From Metaphire vulgaris (Eukaryota; Annelida; Clitellata; Crassiclitellata; Megascolecidae), in assembly GCA_018105865.1 (NCBI GenBank), contig CM030835.1, forward strand, positions 1,319,316 through 1,383,315: a stretch of DNA of 64,000 nucleotides. Reading direction: 5' to 3'. The notes under the pieces were generated by a model. The model saw only the letters and a list, made by a program, of their open reading frames with translations, had not been told where the DNA came from and searched no databases. The position numbers were made by a program, and so were the translations under genes. Within the stretch, counting starts at the first letter, position 1, and each line of letters opens with the position of its first letter. Positions 1 to 13,380 of this stretch are shown here, piece by piece.

Positions 1-65
1 ATTTGCTTAGTTCTGATGTGTGAAACTAATAAATTAATTGTTTACTTGTATGTGTTAAAAAACAG

Positions 66-213
66 GGCGGAGGCACTGTTGTCCATGGTGCAACTAATGG
101 GAGAACTTGACTTGTATGAATTCTACAAAGACCACAATAAAATTCAGGGCATTGATTGGAATCAAAACGCTTCTAGACAGGTTCTAGAAGTTTGGCAGAG
201 GACTTTTACTCAG
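66..213 (+). CDS. ptc: patched exon 1 of those visible: end of extracellular loop 1
   Basis: Acceptor aaaaaacag, donor cag|gtaagc. It enters with one base completing a split codon and leaves in phase 0. [12 protein letters not shown] and a WQRTFTQ end match the Patched loop 1 region just before TM2. Confidence 0.92.
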
Positions 214-3200
214 GTAAGCTCAGCATTATCTTAATGCTACGGTTTTTTTCATCATTCTTTTCTTTTTATAACGTATGTAACGTTTTATAGCAGGACATTT
301 ATATATCTTGAATGGGAAATAAGTGGGCTTTATATGTACTTTGAGTTTACAAATAATGTTTTACATAATTTACGTTATTTGCTTGCTTCTGCTGCCTAGT
401 TCTCCTGTTTCTTCCAGTGTACTTGGTGTTCACACAAAAATTAATTTAAATAGCAAATATATATAAATAATTAGGACCTCTAGTCGTTATTTAGAGTAGC
501 TGTACATTTCTAAAGAAGATTCTTTTCAAATTAGAAGCACAGATTGCCAAATGTTGTCATGGTTATTGTAGTAGTCTTTAAGCCATGTACTGTTCACAGG
601 AAGTGGAGAAGGCAGTCCTTGCCCAGAATAAGACACAGGACTACGGTGTATTTTCCTTCTCCTCAACGAGTCTTGTTGATATTCTGGAGCATTTCTCACA
701 GTCAAGTATTCTTCGTGTTGTAGTGGGATATGTATTTATGGTATGTGGAGCTGTGATTGTTTGATAAATCTTCTAGTGCACAGCTGATCTTTTTCTGGTC
801 TACTAATGAAACATTCGCTTGAGTTTTGATTGGCTGTCCCACATTCAGCGGCTGGTTTAAGCTCATGTGGTGCAACTGGAGTACCGGTATATTGTTTTGT
901 TTTCTCTGATGTTATTTTTGATAATTTATTCACACTAGAAGTGTATGGGGTTTTGTGTATTTCTTATTGTGAATATTCATGAGAATTATTCTGTTTGTGT
1001 TGTACAGTTGATTTACACAAGCCTTATGCTGATGAAATTGAACGACACTGTGCAGTCTCATGCTGCTGTTGGAGTGGCCGGAGTGCTTCTTGTTGCTCTT
1101 TCTGTGGCCGCAGGCCTTGGGATCTGTTCAGTTGTTGGAATAAAATTTAACGCTTCATCCACACAGGTAGGTCCAGATCTGTTTCTACCAATCTTGAGAT
1201 TTTGTGGGAATGACTCGAATTCTTGGCAGATATCTTAAAGTGCATTACGTTACTTGATGGTATATGGTAAACAATTTTAGATTTGCTGTTCAGGCATCTG
1301 GGTGCAGTAATGCTTATACTGTAGGTGAATGGGTGGTTTATAGATAGGCCATGGGATTTCTGGTAAAAAATGTGGGTCATTGTAGCAAAATGCAACAGGT
1401 CAAATTGAATATGTGCTTTGAGAAGCTGCTTTGAGAAGCCCCACAGACTGGACTGTTACTGTTTACTCCTTACTCCTTATTTCTGTACTATGTGAACTTC
1501 CTGCTTTATGTAACTCTAAAGCTGTGGCTCCATTAGGTTGATACCTATAATATTCAAGCAGTGCAGAAGACCAGTGAATGTTTTGGTTGGCTTTGTTTGG
1601 TTTTAAAAGCTGTGAAATGCAAGTGAAACTGGTGGCCTGAGAGAGTGAGTTTCTTCTCTTGGCCAGAGTTTGTAGTGCTGTTCATTTTCATTTTGTCCCT
1701 TCAGACTTCTAATCTGCAAACATTAATGGGCGTTGTAGTGTTATACAGCCCGCTGTGGTCGGATTGCACTCTAATGCTGATAGGCAGAGGAGGAGGAGGA
1801 GGAGGAGGTGGAGGTGGAACAATTTGGCATATTATGATCATATTGAAACAGGATTTTTGCTGAACTGGACGGCAAAGGAACACTGGAACTTTAGTCTTTA
1901 TAGGCAATTCACTTATCACCACTATTGGCGGTCCAGATGGAGGGGGTCAGGGAGGGAGGGAAAGGGGAATTGGGCCGGGTGGGTGTAAGCGGAAGCGGCC
2001 CTGTACAGGACCACACAGAGCTCAGTAATTGTTGGAATGCTGGTGGGGGCATAATTGGATCAGGTTGTCTGTATCTTATCACATGGTGGAATATTTATAC
2101 AAGGGCAGCCAATGAAGCTGCTTGGAAGGTAGTTCCGTCTGTTCTCTTTGTGCTTTTGGCTCCAGAGCCATAGCCGGCTAAGGCTGCAGACACCCAGACA
2201 CTGTATTTGGAATGGTTTGTGATATCAATGCTGAGGGACCTCTAAAGATGGCAATAATGGCATAGATAAAATTTGAATATCTGTTGGCCTCTTTCTGTTT
2301 TCTTCTCCTGTGGTCTGTCTGTATTCCATCCACTTGAAATAATTCCGTTTGTGCAGTAGTTTGTTCATATCGAGTACCAAGTTAACTGGACTTGCACAGA
2401 GCTCAGTAATAGGATTTGTTAGCACTTTCTGTCATTCTTAATTCTACTTTATGAGAGTGACCACAAGTTTACTCAGTCACTAAAAGGTAATGGTACACTC
2501 CATAGGCTCAGCGCCCGTACGGAGAACCGAAGGGTTAGCGCCTTCAGTTTTACATAGCAACAGCTGAATGAGGGCGGTTGCCAGCCTTTCCCTCACCACC
2601 TTTCCTTCCACCGAGTTAACACCCAATGTACTCATTCACAGCTGAGTCGCCTGGGGGCGCTTGGGACAGAAACAACTGAAAAGTTTCTGCCATGGCCGGG
2701 AGTTGAACCACAGACCTCAAGATTGGCAGACCAGTGCGCTAACCACTGCTCCACCGTGCACCACCACTCAGTCAACTACCTTTCCTTTTAAAGCAAGGAT
2801 GGGATGTATTTTATTCATTCATTGCTGAATTGATCTGTGCTTGAATCCTGGACCTTGTGTGATCAGTAATGCATTGAACCACTGTGCCGCTGTACCAAGA
2901 CTTAAAAATATTTGTTGCAAATTCAAGGTAATCGAAGCTCATATGTTGAAATTCAAATTTCATAATTTGTGTGTTGAAACCTCTTTGTAAACTTTGATTG
3001 CTCATGGTTTTAGCATATGACAAGAATTTTACGTTATAATGAACCTGTGTTCCTTTTGATCAGAGAGATGTGCTATATTATGACATTGTGTTTTACAAGT
3101 CCTTTAATTATATTTGTTATAGATCATACCATTCTTGGCCATGGGCCTGGGAGTCAATGATGTTTTTCTAATTGCTCACACCTATTCACAGCTGTCTGGG

Positions 3201-3600
3201 TCTGGCATTGCTTTTCGAGTAAGATTTTGCATTCAGATGCCATATTACAATTTTTCTGTAAAATTCACTTCGTTTAAATTTAACTATCGTTTACATTTCT
3301 TATCAGAAATTAGCATTTTGAAAAAGATGACATATTTATTCTTAATGTATTGTTGTGCCTGGATTACTTCTTGTGCTGATCACATCCTGGTGTTTTTACT
3401 TTTACTTCACTGCCCTCAAATGAAAGTTAGGATAGTTGGTTGGATAGTTAGCTTTTTGTGTCTGTCTGTCTGTCTGTCTTTCTGGTGGCTTTATGGTACT
3501 TGTACCATGCTGGCACCAGACAGCACTTGGATTAAATGGTTTGCAGCCAACCATTGGCTCCATATTGCTTTCTGTTTATATAGTGTATGTATGTATGTAT

Positions 3601-3632
<32 letters not shown>

Positions 3633-6600
3633 TATATAAAATCTGTTATAATTACATTGCATATAGGCCTATTTGGGTGCACTGAAAATGTTGACTGTTC
3701 TGAAAACCGTTTAGTTTTCAAGTTCCTGTCATGCATGTTGAATTGATTGCTTTTTTGAAACTGATCAGTCGTGGCATTTCTTGAATAATTACAGAAGTGG
3801 TCTTTTATTTATTTTATTTTATTTTTTGAACTCTTTATTGACCATGAATATGTGTTTTTCAGATCATCTTGAATAGTCAATATTCATTTCTTCACTGTTT
3901 TGATATGCTACACTGATGTGGAATTTCTTTCTGCATAAATTTTAAACCTTTCACATGTTTGTATGCTTCCTGATGTTAATGTGAATATTCAGTAAGCCGC
4001 CATCACTAAAATTCATTCTTTAGGGATTTTTACTCTGCTGCCAAGTGAAAATAATTGGGGGAGAGGATTTGGCATTATCTATCAAATATCCCTGAAAGTT
4101 TATCTTTGATTTGTGAGTTGTATTTATTTAAAAAATAGGCAACATGTTTGGTGCTTTAGCTAGGTTATTGTTGTCTGTCCTTCATTTAAACCAGAAGTTG
4201 TTTTTTAGGATCAGACAGGAGAATGCTTGAAGCGAATCGGTGTAACAGTCCTTCTGACATCTTTTGGCAATAGTTCCGCTTTCTTTGTGGCAGCCATTAT
4301 TCCTATACCAGCAATGCGTGCCTTTTGCCTTCAGGTTAGTGATCTGATCACACAGGTTAAAAGCAGGAGAAGGAAAAGTAGGAAAATAACCAAGTACTGT
4401 AAATATTAGTTACTTCTGGTAGTTCTGATTTGAGTGTAACTGTAAATTGTGGCTGACTTGATCTAATTTGTGTAAATTTCATTCTAATATTGGATGTGCT
4501 GCTGAGTTCACTGTGCTCTCTAATTGCAATGTTTTCATCTTAGCCTCAATCATTGTGGAACTCCTTATAAAGCTGCTCAAGGAAATGCAATGGAGATTTT
4601 TGACCATCGGTGTAATAGATATTCACTGGTTGATATAAGGGACTATAAAACTGTTAATGTAGTGTTCTGTAGCAAAGTGTTTATATAACACCTCTTCTGC
4701 ATTGTTTGACACTTTGCTTTTGCTAAATATTATTAAGTTAAACAGAAAATAGGTAAGTTTATAGGCATTTCAGAAAGCCTATGGACTGTCTGACAATGAA
4801 GCAGTTTTAATAACAAAGGTCTTCTGTGTTTATCGTATCTTTGTTTATTGCTTGCACTCAAGAATTGATTACTGGTTTTACGGCATGCTTTGTCGTAAAG
4901 CTTAAATTATGGTTTGTTGCCTGGGTGTTTTGTCGGGGATTTGATGTTTATCAGATTTAGGAGTGGTCTCTTCAAAGTTGAGCATGAATTAAGTGCAGCA
5001 GATTTGTGTTCAGTGTTTTCAACAAAGCATAAGACAGCAAATTTCTCGTAGATGGTGAAAAATTTCCGGGTTATAATCGTAATTCCAAACGATATTGTTC
5101 TTGCAGTGTGCTGTTGTAACACTGTTTCACGTGGCTTCCATTCTTCTTGTCTATCCAGCAATTATGAGTTTAGATCTTAAACGACAGAGAGAACAGCGCG
5201 TCGATCTCTTCTGCTGTTTCAAACGGTACGTGCATAGTTTGTGTGCATGAGCGTGTGTGTCTCAAATTACAAGGCCTATTTGCATTATGTTATACTGATT
5301 TGAGGTTGAGACAGAGAAGCTTCTTATGTTAATTGAATATGTGAACATGCTTGTTGAGTTTAACTGACTTCTGTGTGATGCAATGTTAAGTTAGCTTAGT
5401 ATATTTTAATGTGATTGATGACAAATGAAGAATAAAGATTAACTTTATTGTTATGGTTGAACAATTTTCATATTTATTAGATTTGTCAATAATTAGTTGA
5501 TATTTGTTCATTATGTATAATTGATGTAATTGGTTTGTCTCTACTAATCAAATGTGGCTTGAATATAATTTCTAGCAGACTGTGTGAAATACTTTGGAAA
5601 TCTTCCTAACTACAGGGTGGCGCATAAAAAACCAGACTATATTAAATGCAAACCTAAATGTGACTAGTCCGGGTTTTTTTTTGCGCCACCCTGTACATTA
5701 TTATTTTTGTTTGTGCTGAGTTTTCTTCTAATTACTAGAGACTTTGTTAAAATTATTCAACATAGCTTGGAATTTGTTCTTGTCCTAAGGTTCACGTTAA
5801 CTAGTGATGTGAGTTTGCCGCTGCCTGACATCAGTAGTTCGCGACCAGTTCGTTACCGCAGACGTCACAGCACTGATGGCAGACATAGCCACGCTATGCA
5901 TCAGGCGGTGGCTTTCACTGATCTCGACGGTAGTCGTCCTACCACAACATTGGCAGCGACAAATCGTCAAGGGCCGCAGCACGCTCAATCGGTATGGTTT
6001 TGAGTTGTAGTCACTTTGTTAGGCCAGTTTCCAATAATTTTCAGTTTTCGAAATCCTGTTTGAAGGACTTTTGTTTGATATTTCAATGGCTTTAACCCAA
6101 ATGTCTTTTTCTTAGGTGTTTTTAGGAAGAACTTAAGTGCTTGGTGATTTTGATTAGTTTATAAATGAAGATTTGAATTCTAATCTAATGTCAGTTGCAG
6201 GAGGACAGTTTCACTTCCCATAATTAAATAAGTTTGAAAATGTTCTCTGATCAATAGCAGTTTGACTCAGGGCCTGTTTTAACGTGCAGTGATACACAAA
6301 ATGTGCAGTGATAAAATGCAATTTTCTGTGCGGATGTGAAAAAATTTTCCGAGTTTAGTGCAGTGATCAATTTTTCTTAAAACAGTCCTTGCTTTGACTA
6401 AACCTCCTCCTTGGTTGACATTTGGTTTTATTTGTGATGAACCTTTTGATCCAGATGGTTATATACAAAATCACGATTGGAAAACCTAACCATTCAGCTC
6501 AAATAGTTGCATTGCAGAAGGGTTGGCAGTCAAGTATTGTTAATTATTTAATAATTACTAATTACATTAGTTTAAGTCACTGTTTTTTGGCTATATTTTG

Positions 6601-8210
6601 GCTATGGTGTTTACCTGGAAGTGATGTCATCCACATAGATTTATTCAGTTTAACTTTTACTCTATTTCTATGTGTGACATTTTGGTGCATTTTGTGATAA
6701 ATGTTGTTGCAGATGTGCGTTCACCTCTGCACTCGGCCACTTCATCTAGTCAAAGTCTAGCATCTGCAGAATCAAATTCGTGGTGTAAGTGCTTGGCACC
6801 TTGCTGTCATCGAGTTGTCAGGTGGTCGTTGTCCCATTTTGCCAAGAACGTTTATGGCCCATGCCTGCAACAGACACCCGTCAAGGTTAGATTTTCTCTA
6901 TGGAGTTTTCAATCAACTGGTAGCCATTCTGTGCGGCTTAAGTGTGGGCACACCGTGGAAGAGTTACTGTAAAACTCATGTTTTGCATAAGCAGGATCAC
7001 TGTTGCATTTGAGTGACAGTATTATATCTATTAATTTGGCCTTCTTAGCAACATTGCCTTTGCTGTTTTAATCTCAGAGCATTTTTAAGTGGAGCACTGG
7101 CACATTTAGGAAACTGTAATAGTAAAAATAACTGTAGCCTATTTGGGATAAATGTGTTCTCTTGTCTTTGTAGATTGTTGTGATTTGCTTGTTTCTAGTA
7201 TGCCTTGTGGCAGGCATAGTTGGAATTGCTAAGATCAAGGACGGTCTCGACCTGACCGATATTGTTCCTCGTTTCTCAAAGGAATACAAGTTTCTTGAAG
7301 GACAGTCAAAATATTTTGGGTTCTATCACTTCTTTGCTGTCACTCAGGTAGAAATAGTGATAGGCATTTTTTTGATGAATGCATTTAATTATTTAGTTAA
7401 GACAAAGGTGTTATGTGATTCATAAATAAATAATTGTTTGGACGGAGATATTTGGTATAATGCTTATTGCTTGTTCCATTACATTGATAATAATTATTTG
7501 TTTGAAAGTGTAATAATGTGGGTGTTGACTATTATTACTTTTAGTAATTTGCATCTGTTTTGCAAATAGATGTCAGTGAGGTTGTGCATAATGTGTCTCA
7601 ATAATTATGCTTCTGTGCTTCTGTATGAAGTTTATCTATAGCTGGACATTAATCTTCCTGCAAACCCTGTTTGGCATTATTTCTGTATTTCATAAACCCT
7701 TCTCTAAGGACATGTGGTTGACAGTTTTAAGGAGAATGCATGACTTAACTAGTGCTAAGATCTGTTTTGCTTTTAAATTTGTGTGGTGTTTTGTGATGTG
7801 GAATGGACTGTTTTCATCCAGAAATCTGTTTCGTACATGTGTGGCCTTTGGGTGTGACTGCATCTGGTGTTAATAATGCAGTCTGTGTTTCAAATGAAGA
7901 CTGTCTTTCATTTCGGGGATTTGCTACGAAATTTAAGCAATATTTTAGACTTTGCACATAAGATAAAATTGGTTTTCAATAGATGATTTCTTAACAATTT
8001 TTAAACAACAAAGTTGCTTCTTAGCACTGGCAGACACAGGAAACTGTGTTAGAAGTGAATTTAGATCAATTTAAGTTTTCAGTTTTGGGGGTTGTTATTG
8101 GGAGTCAAATCTCCAAAAGTCACTTTTGCAAATTAGGAAGAGTTAGCTTGAGTGTTTTTTTTTTTAGCATCAGCAACCTTCAGACTGACTGTGTTATAAT
8201 TGTGTGCATA

Positions 8211-8301
<91 letters not shown>

Positions 8302-11300
8302 TCTTGTATATATATATTTAATAGTTTCTTGTGTGGTATAGACTTGAATACTATAAGCTTGTGTCTTGTTTTTGTAAATTTCAGAATAATTTTGATTATT
8401 CTTCTGCCAATGGGCAGATGCTACTGCATTCATACCATCAAGCATTTCAACAAGTTGATAAAATAATCAAATCTGATTCAGGACATTTACCAGACTTTTG
8501 GCTTCAGGTGTTTAGGTCTTGGTTATTAGGTAAGAGCTTACTGACTTCCAATTTACTGTGTATGCACAGTGACCATGTCTCCCTTCAATATTGGCAACTT
8601 CTATGCTGTTAAATTCAATTGCTTACTAACTGATAACGATGTCTTGTAATGATATCTTGTAATGATATTTTCGCGTGACATTTTATGCGTGGAATTTGAC
8701 TTGTGACTCATGATGACTTGAATCTAAATCGAGTGATCAAACGTCCTTGCCTCTGCTATTACATAACCTGCTGTGAAAGTCCTATGCCTATGTCTGTGAA
8801 TGGCCAGTTGCAGAGCATTTCTGGTGCAGACTTTGGAATGTTAGTTCAAGTCTGTCCTTTAAACAATGTCTCAAGTCACATTTTCATCAGTTGTCTTACG
8901 TGGAAAACTTCCCTATGACTTGATATCAATCACCAACTGTTATTATTGATATTAGCATGCAGCAGCAACATGTGTGTACATACCTACTGACTTCTGTTGC
9001 TCAAGAAAGTTCAGTATGACTACAGGGTGGCTCAAAAAAAACCGGACTAGTCACATTTAGGTTTGCATTTAATGTAGTCCGATTTTTTTGTGCCACCCTG
9101 TATGTACACTATGATTGAAGCATGGAGATGTGATAAAATGACCTTATAATGAATGTTTTAGGCTTGTTGATAATCAATAGTGCTTCTGAGCTCTCTTTGT
9201 TTTATCTTCATATTTGGTTAATTATCATATTGATATTTAAGTTATCACTTATTTTCTTGTTTCAAACAGTGGTCTTTTGAATTGATTTTAATAGAAATTC
9301 AGAAAGCATTTGATGATGATGTGGCTAGGGGATATATTGTCCAAGGTGGCAGTTTGAAAAATGCAACATCAAGTGGTCGTCTTGGTTACAAGCTGATTAT
9401 TCAGACGGGAGATAACAACAATCCATTTAACAAAAAACGGGTCAGTGACCTGACCTGACCTGATTTTTGCTTAATTGGCTACTTTAGAAATTCAATCTCT
9501 TTGTTTTTCATGAAGTTAACTCACGTTTTTGATAGATTTTTCTACTTCATTATTGTTCATTGATTTTCCCTCCTATCACGGACTACAAACTTAACCTGAG
9601 AAAATGGCATCAAAATTTTCATATCTGGTGTTCGGAAATTGTAGGATTCCTTGAAGAAATTGCTTAAAAAAGAGTTTTGTGTGGTGTATATTTAGGTCAC
9701 TGATGGGCGGTTGGTTGATTCAAAGGGTATCATTTATCCTCCTGCCTTCTACATATACCTCACAGCATGGACATCTAACGATCCTTTGGGATATGAAAAG
9801 TCTCAGGCAGTTTTTCGGCCTAAGCCTCTCGAATGGATTCCATGACAACAGTGACAGTGACCATAGCGACAAAAGTAACACACGGCAAATTTTCCCTGAA
9901 CACTTGTTTCACATACACTAAATATCATTTTGAATCAGATACGTCTTTATGTTTTCGTGGGTTTACACATGTCCAAGAGATTGGCAACTTGCGTAAAAGT
10001 GACAATCTGAAATACTCTTTGGTTATTTTTGATTATTTTGTGGGTAAACTTTCTGTCAGTTATTATTGCAATTTACTGTTGAACTCATTGAATTGAAATA
10101 GAAAGATGAGATTGAGTCTGTTGCAACGTTTTTAATTTCAGTAAATCACAATTATCTAGCAACCAATGGTACAGACATGAGTGTATAAGATAAACACCTA
10201 AAGTCTTAACAACTGTTTTACTTAATTTCCTTTGTGTTGGTTACAGTTCAAAGATCTCGAGCATTAACTTTTGCCCAGTTGGCATTTTACCTGCACAACC
10301 TAGGTGACACTCAGTCTATCATTACAACAATCAAGGTAATATTTTCCCAGGTGTTGAACATTCACTATTTTGAAAGTTTGAAAGTGTTCTTCATTCATAA
10401 TATGATGTTTCTAATATTGATTTTTTGCAGGTGGTTAATTTTTAATTTAACAGATAAAATGGGTTTATTATGAACAGGTAAGATGGATTTATTAAGTTAT
10501 AAGGGTTTTTAAAAAGCAAAGCATGTATTTGAATTGTAGATTTTGATATAAAACATTATCATGGAAATTAGATTGTTCTGAATTGGGGTACAAGCTTCAT
10601 ACCTGCTACAGATATTTCTGAAAAGCAGTCAGTTTATTTGTAATGCACCATTTGAATCTGAAACTTAATCTGTATCTCTTTGATTTGTATTTAGTTCTGG
10701 GACAAAACAGTTATGCGAGTTAGAAATGATAGGTGGTTTGGTTGAGATCTTGTACTGCACCGCTAGTAATAGTATTATGCTATAGTATTTATCTATGGAA
10801 TGAGTAATTATGCTGTTAAATTGATTGTGTTATTTTTACATTGTATGGTTAAATTGGCAGATATATGCAGATTCGAGGCTTTAGAGGAAACTAAATGGCT
10901 TGCTTCAACTTTACTAGTTACATCAGCCTTAGTCATTTTCTCATTCTTTTCATGTGATGTTTATCTGTTAACAGGAGATCAGGAACATCTGTGACACGTT
11001 TTCAGACAGAGGACTGCCGAATTTTCCGAATGGCATTATTTTCACATACTGGGAGCAGTACATTAATCTTCGCTTCTTTCTGATGCTGGCTCTTATTGCA
11101 GTTCTTGCTGTTGATTTTGTTGTCGTGACGATTGTTCTCGTGAATCCGTGGAGTGCTGTCATCGTGGTAAGTGTTTCGTGGTTTGCAGGTAATTTGGTGG
11201 GGGTTTTTTTGACAGTTCCAAAACTTTAAACCTTTAGACCATTTATATTAATGGCCTATTTTGCCACTATAATAAATATAATATAAATAAATATAATACA

Positions 11301-13297
11301 TTTTAATTTTAATATAATAAATTAATTTTCTTTGTTTTGGGTTTCAGTGTTTTAACAACACAAAAGATTTTGTGTTAGTTTTCATAGACTATTAGTAAAA
11401 TTATTTGGGCTTTGATTTTTATTTTCTACTACTTTGTGTTGTTTATAGGTTGTTGTCATGGCAATGGTTGTCGTGGAGTTGTTTGGCTTTATGGGTCTTT
11501 TCTCCATAAAGCTGAATGCCATTCCAGCTGTGATATTGATTGTAGCGGTTGGTGTCAGTCTTCAATTCAGTATTTATGTTACTATGGTAAGCAGAGAGAA
11601 GCTACAATACTGGATAAATAATGTATAATTAGGAATCTATCATTTGAATCAGAATTATGCTCTCAGTCTCATTTGAAGAAATTGGTCATTACCTATTCAG
11701 ATATTCTTGGTATTGGTTACTGTTGAACAGTAAAGTGAAAGCATTGACAATAGACCACTGATACGTGCACCTGATACAAATTTGTCATTCCGAAGGCAGA
11801 GGGTTAATTATTTGAAATTATATTTAATATTTTCTAGCAAAGATTTAAGTTCATCAAGTAGAGCCAATGTGTGGTCCTTCTTATAATGAGCTGCTAATAA
11901 TTCGGATGCAGTCTATCAGTGCAGAGTGTGGCACATAAAGTGAGTGGTGTGCGGGTTTTGACAAGAGAGGTACATTAATGTACAAGGTACATTTTGACAG
12001 TAGACAGTTGGATTTTATTCAATACTTCAGGTGGGAAAGTTTCTTCATTTTCTGCTTTGAATTATGAGTACCTTTGTAAAAGGTGTACCTTTGTAAAAGG
12101 TGTCTTTCAACGCAATGGAGTAAACAGGATCTTTTTGTGTGCGGTGTTTTCAGCAACTGTTGAGGGAATATTAACCTAAAGATTTGCCTTGCTTTAAGTT
12201 AAGTAATCAGACATTCGATTGTTTTTTATGCCTTTTGTTTTCGTCGCAAAAGGGCTTCCTGACGTCCACTGGGACTAGAAATCAACGGATGGTTCTAGCG
12301 CTCGACTATTTCTTTGCGCCGATATTTCACGGGGCCATTTCCACGCTGGTTGGTGTTGTTATGCTGTGCTTATCGGAATTTCAGTTCATCTTCAAGTGAG
12401 TATATAAATTAATTGTGAGCTGTTGTTCTTGTTGTTGTGTTTTTGATATTTGGGATTTCTGTGTTTCTTTTGTATTGATTAATTATGAAACTTGATATCT
12501 TGTCCACTATGTGAACTCTACCAAAGTTGCACAAGTAATGGAAAATATCATACTGACAATTGATGTATTTCCATATATGCACTTGTCAATAGGTTTCGAG
12601 CTGTGTGGTTGCAATATCTAGGATATATTGTCTAGTTCATATTGTTCATCCTTTAATTTTTTGTAAATAGAGCTATTTTCTCATGATTGCCAGTATTTGA
12701 ATATATTTGTCTGTGTTAGTTATGCATATAATTCATGCTGTTGATCTTCTGTCAGCGTTGACTGCATGTTCCCTTTTTAGAGTCAACAAACACATGTTAT
12801 TATCCCATGCATTATCTACTAAGCATGGTCATGAAAATCCGGTAGTGTCTTTGCAACAGCTGCCTTGTGTTTATTATTGAGACCGGGCCTTTCCATTACG
12901 GTTTTCCTCAGAAAAATGTAGTCATATAGTGCCGGGATCCCTGTGTGCGTGAGTTTGTATACGTTTAATGATCTAATACATGTGAAGGGCAAGCATGGGA
13001 CACCTTATATTCCGTTATGATCCAGCTGTGTTCGCGGTTTCTCTACCAAAGATGAGCACAGTTCAACAGGTGCAAACCACCAGGAGACTAAAATAAACAC
13101 AACACTGAACTCTTCCCCTAAAATTTTATTTGTATTCTTAACATTTCAAGTGTACTTATTCATAATCTGTCGGCCACCCAAGTCTGTAGCTGACTAAACT
13201 TGAAATTGACAGCAGTGAATTTCTAATTTTGATGATAACAATAATTGTTTCTAATATGCAAGGACATATATGCATTAATTGGATGTAACCAGTGGTT

Positions 13298-13380
<83 letters not shown>

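Noticed and set aside
3135..3746. 203-codon open frame
   Set aside because: Only its start is patched exon 4; the rest is read-through into an intron and a TA repeat.
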